Below, in pieces: positions 11,040 through 22,323 of a stretch of 64,000 nucleotides of DNA. The position numbers and the translations under genes are program-made. The stretch comes from Erodium maritimum. Its lineage: Eukaryota > Streptophyta > Magnoliopsida > Geraniales > Geraniaceae. Location: NCBI GenBank assembly GCA_963921825.1, contig OY997596.1, forward strand, positions 4,841,001 to 4,905,000, read 5' to 3'. A model generated the notes under the pieces. It did not search any database. It was not told the DNA's origin and saw only the letters and a list, made by a program, of their open reading frames with translations. Numbering within the stretch: position 1 is the first letter of the stretch; each line of letters opens with the position of its first letter.

Positions 11040-12420
11040 GACAAGACTGTTGACCTCACTTTCAGCGCTTTCGTGTGTCATCGCCTGTCCGATCGACCCA
11101 TGACCTTGCTCTGAGTTCTCTGACAAGCGACACGAGACGTGTAGGGCATCAGCTTCCGTCTTGGGCCTTGCCTCTATTTCCCTCGGCCTGGGTTTTCCCT
11201 CGGGGTCCGGGATTGGGGACGGCTTGGGTTGCACGCTGGGACTCCTCATCCACCACTACGGTGGCTCGGACTCGCCAGATTCACCGTACGGGCGGGGGAC
11301 TTCTCTCTCAATCGGTGATTTCCTCTTCCACCGCTGTCCGTAACTGGGCGTGGTTTCCTGGTGGTGCGCGGGGTAACCCTAGTATCGGTCGTTGCCATCC
11401 TTCTCTGTTGGAGGCTAGGCGGGATGCCCTTACCCCTGCATGCACACGGCGGGACGCTACACCGATTCGGAACCGGTACTCACACGATGATTTCCCGGTG
11501 GCCCGCAGGGGATTGCTATGGAGGTCTCCAGTGCGGGGACCTCGACCCTGTCCGCGGCGGCCGGTGGTGGCTCATATGGGATTGCCTCCTTCGTGGGCTC
11601 ACGACAGGGATGGGCTTGTAGGAAGGCGGGGCTTAGGGGAGGATCACCCGCCCCTGATGTCCATGGATCCGTTACCTAAGGCCGGGTTGTCTCGGGGGTT
11701 GGGAGATAGCGTTTCCATGGATCCGTTACCTAACCAGGGACCACGTTGTCTCACCCGGACAACCGGCCCCTTTGTACTAGAGGCCTCCTTGGGTGCTTGA
11801 AGTTGAGCTCCCCGGGTTTTGTACACGAGAAGATTCTTGGGGGACCAGAATGGGATCAACACTCTGCTGATTTGATTGTTGCGACCCCGGGGAGCTACTC
11901 TGGAGGGTTTGGTGGAAGAGGGCGTGCGAATCTGGAAGCACCTCTTGTTGAAGTTCCATCGCCCATCGCTGAGGGATATGGGAGATGCAGGCAGGCTAGA
12001 GCACTAAAGAGGGCAGCAGCAGAGGAGTGGGTTGGCCAGGATCGAGTCTCAATTCAGGCGAGGGCTGGGAAACAGCCCCGCCATACCACATGAGTCCGTA
12101 GACATGCCTCGGGGACAGGTTGAAGGAATCCCTGAGTATGGCCTGTTTTTCTTTCACCACTGACGAACATAGGTTCGGTTTTACATCAGAAGAAGAGCGT
12201 GGCCCTCGAATGACCCAGCGGTATTCAAACCCTACCTTGAGCAGGGTTCGTCAGTCGTTTTTAGATTTTGGTTTTCGTTTCAATATTGTTCTAGTTAATT
12301 CTAAGGGTAGTCTTCAAAACGTTTTTGACGTTTATTGGGCATCAGAGTTAGTGTGTTTTCCTGTCATGACCCAAAATATGTATTAGCTCTTTAAAAACGT
12401 AATGGGAAGTAACGTCTTAC
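11040..12420 (+). mobile_element. X-family retroposon, copy X1
   Basis: A GC-rich insert in intron 1, plus strand. It carries the family signature: two MDPLP(K/N) motifs separated by a Gly-rich stretch (about 11660-11745), then FVHEKILGG, SADLIV and GGFGGRGRA (about 11820-11930). It ends in an A-rich tail at about 12420, where the intron sequence shared with the duplicate begins. The left edge is approximate and I found no target duplication. It has no RT or other enzyme motifs. Confidence 0.55.
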
Positions 12421-12731
12421 TAAAAAAAGGACTATTTTCAATCATCCTATAAAACAAGATAGATGATCCATATTAAAAAAAAAATCAATAATGACCTTCA
12501 TTGTAACGTACAGAATTTTAAATTTGTTTTTATTGGTTAAAACCCTTAAAAATATGGGTAATTGAATTCTCTTAATCTAACGGTTCATAATAATTTTTAG
12601 ATTTTGTTATGAATATGATTTTTTAAGCTTATGAATATAATTTTTAATAAGATAATTTTCACCTCAATACTCTAACTATTAATTTTTAATACATAATACC
12701 CCTTTGTATACATTTATATATACACACGTGA
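12421..12731 (-). repeat. intron-1 block duplicated at 21781-21920 and 27386-27510
   Basis: AT-rich intron sequence repeated in the partial gene duplicate, where it is split by LINE 2. A 37-bp stretch (about 12648-12684) is missing from the duplicate, at a point where AATTTTTAAT is repeated, so one copy lost or gained a slippage segment. Confidence 0.8.
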
Positions 12732-15700
12732 TATTCTATTTCAAAAATGCTCTGTAAACCCTAGGGTTCTTCCACAACCCTCCGGGGTCCATCTCCACCG
12801 TCGCCGACGGTTTCCCCTCATCAGGGCTCTGCGATCTGGCGTCCCCGTATACTTCCGGTCGTCTTCATCTGGTCCGTTGAGGTTCGGGTCTCCGAGTCAC
12901 TGTTGCGGCGTTGTGATTCCTGTAAGCCTCAGATCGTTTTCTGTTCCGTGTGACGTTCTCCAGTGGTGCAGGACAACTGTGACTCAGTTGTAAGGCTCCG
13001 TTGTTTGCTATCGGGGCGAGACGATCACCACTACTCTTGTCTCGTGTCGCTTAGGTCACCGGCTACTTCTCCAGGCACAGCTTGGTGTTGGGGAAGGGAG
13101 GATCAGCCGCACGTCTCTCTCCGATCCGCCGTCCCTATTCCCTTTGCTGATCAGGTAATTCAACATTGTTTCGATTACTTTGTTTAGGGTTAGGGTTGGT
13201 GTCTTGTGTTCTATTTCGATGCCGATCATGCTGGCTTGGAACTGTCGTGGATTGGTTACGGATCATAATCGGCGAAAGTTGAAGGACCTGGTTGCCCAAT
13301 TTAAACCGGACCAGTTATTTCTCACGGAGACCCGTCACGTCGACGCTCGGAACTCTCGCTCCAGACTCACCATCCTGAAACGGACATTAGGATTTCGTGG
13401 GGGTACAGGAGTTCCGGGAGTTACCCCCCGGCGATCCTAGGTTCCCGTCGTCCTTCAATTAAAGGAGGGGTTATGTTGCTTTGGTCTGAGAACTGTGTGG
13501 TGGGCGTCCTTTCGGACGAGAAATCTCATATAGATGTGGTGGTAAGATTTGCTCAGGAGTTACTGATACGTTTTACATGAATCTGTGGGGAATCGGTTTG
13601 GGAGAACATGTATAGAACTTGGGCTAATCTATGTCACCTAGCTACGGTCACTGCTACTTCTGATTGGGTGCTCATGGGAGACTTCAATGGTATCCTTCGG
13701 CCCTCGGAGAAAAGGGGAGGTCAACTGTATCCTCTAGGTCTTATGCAGGGGTTCTAACACGCTAGCTCGGCCATTGGGGTCGAGAAATTCCCATTACAGG
13801 GCTATCAGTTCACGTGGCCCCGGGGACATGATCCAGAGGCACAGGTAGAGAGTCGACTGGATAGGGCCTTCATATCTCCTCAGATTAGAGCTCGATTTAG
13901 AGATGTGTCGCTGCATAATCAGGGAGTCTCGACCTCCGAACATATGCCCATTTTATTGCAGATACAAAAGGAACTTGTGGAACAAAGGCCAAGGCAATTC
14001 AGATTCGAGAATATGTGGTTGGAGCATCCTGAGTGTGGTACTCTGGTTCAAGTTGAGTGGGGGCAGCCGAGAGGTCGTCACATAAAAAACCACATCAAAG
14101 ACATTGGGCAGTCCTCAGATGCGTGAGGCCAGACTGTCTTCCAAGATAACATCAATCAGATTCGCTCTCTCTAGAGGAAACTGGCCGGGCTAAATGGTCG
14201 CACCGATAGACAAGGCATTAGACGCTGATTGGCACTGCAGAAACAGTATAACCGAGCCTTAGCCAAACAGGAACAGTTTTGGCGCCACGAATGAAACAAC
14301 ACTGGTTGGGAGAAGGGGACGGAAATACGAAGTTTTTTCAGAGGTCAGCCACGAAAAGGCAGGCAAGAAACAAACTGAAATCTTTGGTTAATGACGAGGG
14401 GGTGGAGTTGAAGTGGCATACGGGGATGAAGGAGCTGATTCATTCCTATTTTTTTAATATCTTTACTGCGGGAGAAATTGAGGATTATGATTTGCCTATG
14501 CCAGTTCCTCATATGATCACTCCTCACCAGAACTTACAACTGACGAAACGGGTATAAGACATGGAAGTGCGACATGCAGTATTTCAAATGGGACCATCTA
14601 AATCCCCGGGCCCAGATGGTCTCAATCCGAAATTCTTCCAACACTACTGGGATACCTCATCCTCGGAGGTTTTCGAGTTTGTCCGGGCTGTAGTGTCAAC
14701 ATGCAACATCGATCAAGACATCAACAAGACTACTTTGGTCCTGATTCCAAAGATACCGGGGGCGAGGAAGATCACATAATTCCGACCTATAGCTCTCTAC
14801 AACGTCATATTTAGAATCTTATCCGAAGTCTTGGCAAATCGTCTAAAACCGCTCCTGGACCCAATCATTTCTACCAATCAAGGAGCTTTTGTGCCATGGA
14901 GGCATATTCAGGATGATATTCTCATTTCGTACGAGATTTTTCATACACTCAGGCGCCGGACGCAAAGGCCAGAGGAGATACATGGCACTGAAACTGGATA
15001 TGAGCAAAGCCTACGATAGAGTGGAATGGTCTTTCCTCTTATTGATGATGGGAGCTTTTGGTTTTGATATAGGATGGAGGTCCTTGGTCCTAGCTTGTAT
15101 GTGATCTATCCAATACACGGTGAGCTCAGATGGGAAGCATACGGCCCCCTTCACAGTTGGGAGGGGGATCCGACAAGGTGATCCGCTGTCCCCATATCTT
15201 TTCCTATTTTGCATGGAAGGCCTCTCCCGTATGCTCAATCAAGCGGAGAGGAATGAGACGCTTCACGGGGTCTCGGTGGCTAGAGGAGCCCTGGTAGTTT
15301 CCCATATCTTTTTTGCAGATGATTGTTATATTTTCTGTAGGGCCGATCCAGATGAGACTGCACAATTGAATCACATTCTGCAATCATTCGGTTACCTTTC
15401 GGGTCAGGTTATTAATAAGAGCAAGTCGTCCATATTCTTCAGCACCAATACATCTCCAACACACAGGGCGGCATGTTGTGGAATTCTAGGGATCCAGGAG
15501 ATCTCAGGTCCGACTAAGTACCTAGGGGTCCCGAATATGCTGGGAAGGCGGAAAGGTCAGAGTCTTCAATTTCTGTGTGATCGGATTGTGGCCAAAATAG
15601 GTACGTGGGATGGTCAGATTCTATCTGAAGGGGAAAGGAGGTGATGATACGATTAGTACTTCAAGTTATGTCGCTCTACGGCATGAGTGTTTTCCTGTTA

Positions 15701-17357
15701 CCCCGGTAATCCATCCACAAGATCCATGTCGTGTTAGCCTGATACTGGTGGACGGGTAATCCTAGAGGCACCAAACCGATTATCTGGCAGGACTGGACGA
15801 AGCTCTATAGACCGAAGGAGGCGGGGGGAATGAGGTTCCCGGACATGAGAGATATGAACATAGCTTTGTTGGCCAAAATGGGTTGGAAGCTATTAACCCA
15901 ACCAGATAGCTTGGTCGCCCGTATTTTCAAGGAAAGGTACTACCCAAAAGATGAATTCCTAACGGTAGATGGAGGTAATAACCCCAGTCAGATCTGAACC
16001 TGCCTTCGGACCACACAGGGCCTGCTTAGGCAGAGATTGATTCAGACTATTGGGGACGGTTGCTCGACTATGGTGGAGGGATCTCCCTGGCTTCTAGGGA
16101 ATACCCCGGTCATCCCACTTCACACATGCCTAACTCCGAGAATGAGGGTGTCGGACTTAGCTGCGGAAAGTGGCCAGTCGTGGGACATTTCAAAACTTCA
16201 ACAGAATCTCCTTCCGGTCATTTTGGAAGACATACTGCAGGTGCCTCCGCCCCTCCCACGACACATAGACAAATGGTCCTGGAAGTACAATATTTGGGGA
16301 ATCTACTCGGTAAAGGAAGGATACAGAGCGCTATCCCGGGAGAATGGTCGATGACACGTTTCGAATTGCTCGACGGTTTGGACGGGCATTTGGGACCTGG
16401 ACATCCAACCACGTATTAAGGTGTTCCTCTGGCGGGCTTTGTCTAACACTTTACAAGTTGCAGTCAATCTTCGGACAAAATTTTTTCCGATTCTGGATAC
16501 TTGTCTAATGTGTCAGAGTAATTCGGAGACTACCGACCATCTCCTCCTCCACTGCCCTTTTGCCAGATCCGTTTGGGATCTCTCAGGGTTGCAGGTCTAT
16601 ATCCCTTCCTCAATTACATTACACGGCTGGTTATCTCTTTGCTGCAATTACCAGATATGTTGATAAAGAGTAAAACGAGCCTCTTACTTTGGGAGATTTG
16701 GAAAGCAAGGAATTGTAAGGTCTGAGACCATACTAATCCTACCCCACAGGGCATCCTCGCTATTGTACTTAGCAACCAATGTAGTTGGTCAGAAGCCCAG
16801 AATGGTCGACCCAAACCCACTGTTGTTCCCCACTGCAGGCAGACGAGCTGTACTCCGCCACCTCCAAATTGGTCCACTATCAATGTGGATGGAGCGACCT
16901 TTGCAGACTCAGGGCATTTTGGCTGAGGGTGGCTTTGTCGAACAGAGATGGGAATGGTTCTAGAAGGGAGGAGTGGTAGTGGGAGTAGCATGCTGGGCCC
17001 CGAATACTCTGAAGTCATGGCTGTTTATCAAGCTCTGCAATGTATTCAAACCTCGCACCTATCCAGGGTAATTATTCGTAGCGATACTCAGTACCTGGTA
17101 CACTTTATCCAAGGATCTCATCAGGTCTTTTCTCCTTTGGGCCGATTGGTTGACGAATGTTGAACCCTTCTAGCTGTTCTCGAGGATGTTAAACTCGAGT
17201 ATGTCTCCAGGTCAGCGAACGGAGCAGCCCACTGGATAGCTCGGGAAGCCCGTTCTATGCCTGCCCTTTCGTGGTCCGGATTTATTATTCCGGATGCACT
17301 CAAATGTATTTTGCAATAATTCAAGTAATAAATCCCGTTCTTCCGTTTCAAAAAAAT
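12732..17357 (+). mobile_element. LINE 1, L1-type non-LTR retrotransposon with RNase H
   Basis: A 4.6-kb element inserted in intron 1 in the antisense direction to the gene. Near-duplicate target sites ATATATACACACGTGA (12716-12731) and ATATATGTACACACATGA (about 17359-17376) flank it, and the duplicate intron at about 27510-27530 shows the unoccupied site. After about 480 bp of GC-rich leader (with no recognisable ORF1) comes ORF2: endonuclease, reverse transcriptase, a zinc-binding zf-RVT region and RNase H, then a short A-rich tail. ORF2 is split by several frameshifts and stops, so it is dead. Confidence 0.88.
13219..17320 (+). pseudogene. LINE 1 ORF2 remains (endonuclease, RT, zf-RVT, RNase H)
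   Basis: The ORF starts MPIMLAWNCRGL, the usual apurinic-endonuclease start of plant L1 ORF2. The RT core runs about 14561-15644, with SKSPGPDGLNPKFF, a LKLDMSKAYDRVEW block, GIRQGDPLSPYLF and a FFADDCYIF box whose two catalytic Asp residues are kept. The zf-RVT region follows at 16421-16663 (FLWRALSN and a CLMCQ...TDHLLLHCPFA pattern). RNase H spans about 16870-17320, with NVDGATFADS, EVMAVYQAL, IIRSDTQYLV and the SANGAAHWIARE end, and stops at 17318-17320. Frames change between these blocks and there are in-frame stops (for example near 14780 and 15105), so the frame is broken at least five times. Confidence 0.85.
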
Positions 17358-17629
17358 ATATATATGTACACACATGAATTAAAACGGAATACTTTAATAA
17401 TCTGATTACATTAATGTCAAGATAAAAAATATGATTAAACTCATAATTAATTATAATCTATATTTTGAGACTTAATTATTTTTTATTGGTTTCGACTTGG
17501 TTTTATGTGCACTTTTAACTTGTGTCAAATTTTATTTCAGTTCCACATGTAAAGTTTGGAAATTTTGTCTAATTTAAATTTCAGTCCTATCTTTAAAGTT
17601 TCATGTGTAGTTTTAAACTTTTAACTTAC
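17358..17629 (-). other. intron 1, part next to exon 1 (duplicated at 27510-27766)
   Basis: AT-rich sequence matching 27510-27766 closely. It includes the donor GTAAGT at 17624-17629. The duplicate has GTGAGT at 27761-27766. Confidence 0.75.
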
Positions 17630-18235
17630 CTCAAAATAGTGTCGGTAAACCCAATTGGGTAACGGGATCATCTTGTAAGTGCCAGCATCAATGAGCGCCT
17701 TCAACCCCTCCACGGTGGTCGGAAGCAAAAGCTCCGGCCACGACCGACATCGCAGCCGCTCCAGCACCGCACCGCTGATCGACTCCGTCAGCGCAACCAC
17801 CGCCCCGGATATAACCAACCTCCGCACCAACTTCGGGTACGTCTCGGCCATCCTGAACCCTACGAACCCTCCGTACGAGAACCCAACCACCGTGCACCGG
17901 TCGACTCCAAGCTTGCTCAGCCCCTCCGCCACACACTCCGCCTGGAACTCCGGCGACCGGTCCGGTCTGTTGGTAGACGACCCGCCGAAGAAGAGGAGGT
18001 CCGGGACGTAGAGTTGGTACTTCCGGGCCAGCGCCAGCGCCTGGAAAACCCACGTGATGGTTCCGTTTCCGGTGAAGCCGTGGAGGAACACGACGGCGGG
18101 GTTGGATCTCCACCGTTTTGGGACCCAGAAGTGCATGGTGGTGCCTGGCTCGATCTCCACCGTTTGGGATCGTAGACCGGCTAGTTTCATGAGCATGTTC
18201 AACAATGGGTTCACAACCACGAATAAGTTCATCAT
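17630..18235 (-). CDS. alpha/beta-hydrolase (ABHD6-like), exon 1
   Basis: This exon encodes the first 202 residues of a 300-aa serine hydrolase. The start is ATGATG; the second Met (18232) is the one kept in the duplicate and is the likelier start. Visible parts: an N-terminal hydrophobic stretch (residues 4-20) that may anchor the protein to a membrane, the oxyanion HGFTGNG (52-58), the GFSYGG nucleophile elbow with Ser at about 120, and the end YRHYFE followed by GTAAGT. Exons 2-4 supply the Asp and His of the triad, so all three catalytic residues are present. The closest known relatives are plant alpha/beta-hydrolases of unassigned substrate (the Arabidopsis At4g33180 type), usually annotated as lipase or monoacylglycerol-lipase-like. 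The substrate is unknown. The total of 300 aa equals the family's usual length. Gene span is 12 kb because of elements in introns 1 and 3. Confidence 0.9.
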
Positions 18236-18297
18236 TTTTTTTTCGTGATGTTCAAATGGGTGTAATCTCTAGTGGGAAGATAAATTGTTCGGATGAC

Positions 18298-18306
18298 ATT
18301 ATATAC
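18298..18306 (-). promoter_or_regulatory. candidate TATA box of the hydrolase gene
   Basis: The coding strand reads TATATAATG about 65 bp upstream of the start codon, in a context GTGTATATAATGTC. The duplicate has GCATATAATG at the same place (about 28446-28455), a weaker match. A TATA box here implies a 5' UTR of only about 30-40 nt. Confidence 0.45.
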
Positions 18307-18435
18307 ACAAAAGGAGATGCATGTGGTTGTTTGCTACGATAAATGTTCTTCACTTAAATATATTTTATTTTATTTATCAACTTTTTATTTGTTGTCATTT
18401 TGCTTTTGTTTCATGTAAGATTTATATTCTTTTTA

Positions 18436-18781
18436 GGGTAAATAATATGTACTTACTCAAATTTGTAGCGTTTAACTGATATATACTCTAAATTTTTTTA
18501 ATTGATACCTACTCTGATGTTTAGTTATATAACAAATATTGCAAACCGTCAACTAAAATGACGAAAATACCCTCAACTACACTTCAATAATTATTTAAAA
18601 AATATATTTAAAAATCGCTTTTGTTACATATATATATGTATATGCACTTTCATCATTTTAGCTGACAGTTTGGGCTATTTGTAATATAACTAAACATCGG
18701 AGTAGATATCAGTTAAAAAAAACTTTATGATAGGTATCAGTTAAACGTGACTAGTTAAGAGTAGATATTTGTAATTTACCC
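18436..18781. mobile_element. Mutator-type MITE upstream of the hydrolase gene
   Basis: A 346-bp insert with terminal inverted repeats starting GGGTAAAT and extending imperfectly over about 50 bp (both arms contain ACTC and GTTTAACTGATA). It is flanked by a 9-bp near-repeat, TTCTTTTTA and TTCTTTATA. The paralogous site at about 30255 reads TTCTCTATATTG with no insert, which proves the insertion and its limits. A 9-bp target duplication fits Mutator-like elements. The left half of a related copy lies at 33936-34106. Confidence 0.8.
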
Positions 18782-19076
18782 TTCTTTATATTGATATATC
18801 AAAGGTAATGATCAATATTTGTTTGTCCAATTCCATGTCATGTGATGATGCATCGTAGCTCTTCATTGTAACTGTTGATGAAAAGTTGCATGAAGAGAAT
18901 TATATAGACGAGTTGATTGATCCCCAAGTACATACAATATTCTCATTTATAAAATCTCATACACCATCAGATAGAGAGAGAAACAGTAGAAGGACTTCGA
19001 AGACCAGAATCATCAAAGGTGTTATGAAAATTAACAAGGTCTTCCGTTTACATGAAGTTAACAATGACTAAAGGTG
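18782..19076 (+). pseudogene. degraded copy of the conserved segment at 30246-30543
   Basis: This stretch matches 30246-30543, including an open stretch with IIKGVMKINKVF. In this copy the frame is closed by a stop (TAG near 18857) upstream of the region that is open in the other copy. I recognise no family. It lies upstream of the hydrolase first exon in both copies, so it belongs to the duplicated block. Confidence 0.45.
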
Positions 19077-20865
19077 AAATATGTGTAAGTAGAGCTTCTC
19101 TCTCTTCAGAGCTTCTCTCTCTTCAGAGCTTCTCTCTCTAGAGAAACCCCTATAGCTTCTCCGCCTTTTCGTCTTCTTCCATCGCCGGCAACACTCTGGC
19201 CTCCTCGGCCATGGCGTTGCTGGAGGTGGTTCACTTCTTCAACCCGTCCTCTTTTTCTCTTAAGCGCCCTTTTTCTTCCTTCTTCCCCCTTTTCGTCTCG
19301 CCTTCGCTCCAGATCCAAAAACTAGATGGGTTAGATGGCCTCTGTCACTTCGCCGGACACTCCGAAGGTCGTTGGATTGGTGTTGGCCACCATCGATTTT
19401 AGTGACAAGGGGGATTTGGGTGGCCGAAAACGGTGACCTTCATCGGTCTTTCGTCCTCTTTTTTCTCAGATCTGTGGTTCCTTCCGTTTCTTCTTTTTCT
19501 TCCTCTCCTTCGGCTCTTCTCGGCTTTCCTCCCCTGTAGCTTTTGCCTCCCCCTCTGTGGTGTTTCTCCTCTTTCGACGATGACAGATCCGATCTGTGTG
19601 GGACATTTTTTTCCCCTGTGGTGATGACGAGTTTTGGGTCCGTTTTCCGTTTTGTTTCTTGTCTTCTCCGGATCTCGTCTTCTCGAGGTGGTCTCCTTGC
19701 TCCAGATCCGTTACTTTTCCTCATCTGTTTCTCGGGGGTGTCCGGGCCTCGTCGGAGCGACGAGGGGTTTGGGTCAGTTTGGACTTGATGAGGTGGTTTC
19801 GGAGCTGTAGGAGGGATCATCCTCTTCGGGCAGTCAGATCTGGTTTTGCTGGAGCAGCTAGCTTTCATCCCTACGCGTCAAGGTTCTTGGAAGTGATTTT
19901 GTTAATCTCTTTTCTTCATATTTACTCCTCCCTGACCAAAGCTGTCTGCCTTGTCATCTTGGACTCGGTCTCTCCCCTTGGGTCGTCGGTTGGTGTAGGT
20001 CGCCGTCTGGATCTCGATGAGATCTGAGATTGATTGATCTGAATCACTTTCTTCCCTCTCTTATCCTCGAATCGGTTCATCCTCCTCTTCCGCTTTTACT
20101 AACTTCCTTCTCTCGTCTTCGATTCTGTGGACGAGGCTTAACATTTGGTGCTGGCCTTAGTTGGGTTTTGCCTAACGGTTGTTGGAAGTTATGTGATTAG
20201 GGATTAGGGGGCTTTGAAAAGATTTTGACTCGGTGAGGGTTAGATCTCCCGGTATACCCACTTGGGTACTGGATATAGGTTGGTGTATTGTGTGGAGGAA
20301 GGTTGGAATCACACTGCTGCAGATATCTTGGACCCGGGAGTGTATGGGGTGGAACTTTGGGAGTGGGAGCGTCTCTGTTGTTCTTTGGGGGTACCTTCTC
20401 GGTGGTGCCTCGTCACTCTTCCTTCTTTGGGCTCGTGTTTTGGGCCGGTGGTGTCCTTTGTCCGGCCGGTGGTGACCGGACGTGTTTCGATTCTTGGAGC
20501 TGGAAGGTGGATCGGAGCTGCCGCTGGTCGGCGTCAGGCTTGCGCGGGGTTTGAGTCTGGGTAGTTTTCCCTTGGTTGGGCCTAGGTTTTTAGTGTTTGG
20601 GCTGGGCTCGTGGTTGTTGGTTTCCCCTGTTGGGCCTTTTCTAATTGTTTGGTTGGGTTTGGCCCGTGTTGTAGTTGTCTTTAGGTTGCTGAATTTGTTT
20701 ATCTGGTTCTGAGACCGTTGGTTTAGTTTGATTCCCCTTGTTGGGTTTCTGTTTGAGGCTCCTGGCAAGTCTCTTGTTTGTAAGGTTGTACTGAGGGCTT
20801 GCCCTTGACCTTCAGCTACACTTTGTAGCTGTTTGGTTTTTAATAAAAAAAATTGTTGATAAAAA
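19077..20865 (+). mobile_element. non-autonomous retroposon with 17-bp target duplication
   Basis: Flanked by perfect repeats AACAATGACTAAAGGTG at 19060-19076 and 20866-20882. It ends in TTTTTAATAAAAAAAATTG and a run of seven A, so it was copied by a LINE-type mechanism. The 5' end has three copies of a 21-bp CT-rich repeat (AGCTTCTCTCTCTTCAG type, 19092-19142). The interior is pyrimidine-rich and has no enzyme motifs. The 3' end holds a small inverted repeat (GGGCTTGCCC) followed by CAGCTACACTTTGTAGC, which resembles the 3' end of LINE 2 (GGGGGCTTTATCCCC then CAGCTTTGTAAAC). It may therefore have used that LINE's machinery. Confidence 0.8.
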
Positions 20866-20882
20866 AACAATGACTAAAGGTG

Positions 20883-21780
20883 CATATGTTGCCGGAGGGG
20901 ATGGTGACTCTCTCCTTGTGACCTCAAGGATGGAGGCACTGCTGTGCTTCAACGCCGCACGAGGGTCTCTCCCTTGTGTCAAACGGCCGGATGGGGTGCT
21001 GCTGCGATTCTTCGGAGGGGCTAGTGGAGCTGGTGAGGCTTTGGGTTGGGGCAGGAGCTGGAGCCCCAACCCTGGTGACAATGGACCCGATACCTAAAGT
21101 TTGGTCATCTCGAGGGATGGGGACCGGGGTAACAATGGACACGGTACCTAATCCGGACCCCCGAGCCCTTACTAGGGATGCCGGTCAAGGGACTACGACA
21201 AGCCTCCCTGGGTGGTCCTATACGGGATCCCCGACTTTTGTACATGGGAACATCCGGCGAGCGGTGGATGGAGATCAGCCCTCTGCTGATTCGATTGTTG
21301 CCCTACAGTCGCGAGAGTGGGGTGGAAGTGGTGGTTGTGGTTGTACCCACCTAGGAGCGCGTGGTGGGAAGGCTCCGACGCCACTGGCTCAGAGGATTGT
21401 AGCTGCTGATGGATGGGGAGGAATGGTGAATGCGTCTGGCTGGCACGTCAACTCACAGGCAGGGGAGATGCCCCATTGTGAGGAATGAGGCATCAGTGGA
21501 GCATCAGGGACTGGCCTTAGGAGGGGTCCCTAGATTATGCATTGCCTCCCACCATCACTACTACTATCGAGGTCCTTCGGGATCTCCGTACCACGTTCCC
21601 CCTCCCCGCCTTCTTTCTTTGCCCATGGGGCGTCACAATACCGTCCATGATGGTTCTAGTACTAAAAAGGTATGTGAACCAATGTTCGCTTATACTGACC
21701 TTTCATGGTCGAGAAGCATGTTTCTCGACGCATTTCAATGTAATCGTTCACAATGATTAATAAAATTGCAATTCGTCGTT
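20883..21780 (+). mobile_element. X-family retroposon, copy X2
   Basis: Plus-strand GC-rich insert with the family signature: TMDPIPK and TMDTVPN separated by a Gly-containing stretch (about 21078-21155), a FVHGNI..SADSIV block, a Gly-rich segment, a GGAGGGGTCCCT box at about 21520 and an AATAAAATTGCAA tail ending in eight A at about 21790. It fills the space between the right edge of the first duplicated block and the left edge of the second. Confidence 0.6.
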
Positions 21781-21920
21781 AAAAAAAAGACCATTTTCAG
21801 TCGTTATATAAAACAAGATAGATGATCCATATTAAAAAAAATCAATAATGACCTTCATTGTAACATACCGAATTTTAAATTTGTTTTTATTGATTAAAAC
21901 CCTTAATAATATGGGTAATT
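21781..21920 (-). repeat. duplicated intron-1 block, left part
   Basis: Matches 12421-12550. It ends with AATATGGGTAATT (21908-21920), one copy of the LINE 2 target duplication. Confidence 0.8.
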
Positions 21921-22323
21921 TTTTTTTTGATAAATGATGTTTTATTCGAAGATTTGGAAATGAAAAGTTTACAAAGCTGAGGGGATAAAGCCCCCAAAAA
22001 TAACCTCCAAAGACAAAGAACAACCAAAGAAGATTAACTCCTGCGAGCACAAGTAAAACAAAGAGACGGAAAAGACATCCATAAGGATAAACTCGCCCCC
22101 TCGAGTAGGTCCCCTGCCATCTTGCAAACACTGAAGCTGTGTGTCTGCAACTTGAGAAAAGTTGCCTCAATAGACTCAAACTGCTGCCTGAATACTGCAG
22201 AATTTCTCTGCAGCCAAATGTGCCAAAAACATAAATAAGCCACTTGACCCAAACCTTCCACCATCTCTTACTACTAAGCCACCTCCAAGCGAACAAACAG
22301 GATACACAATCCCCCGGCATAGT

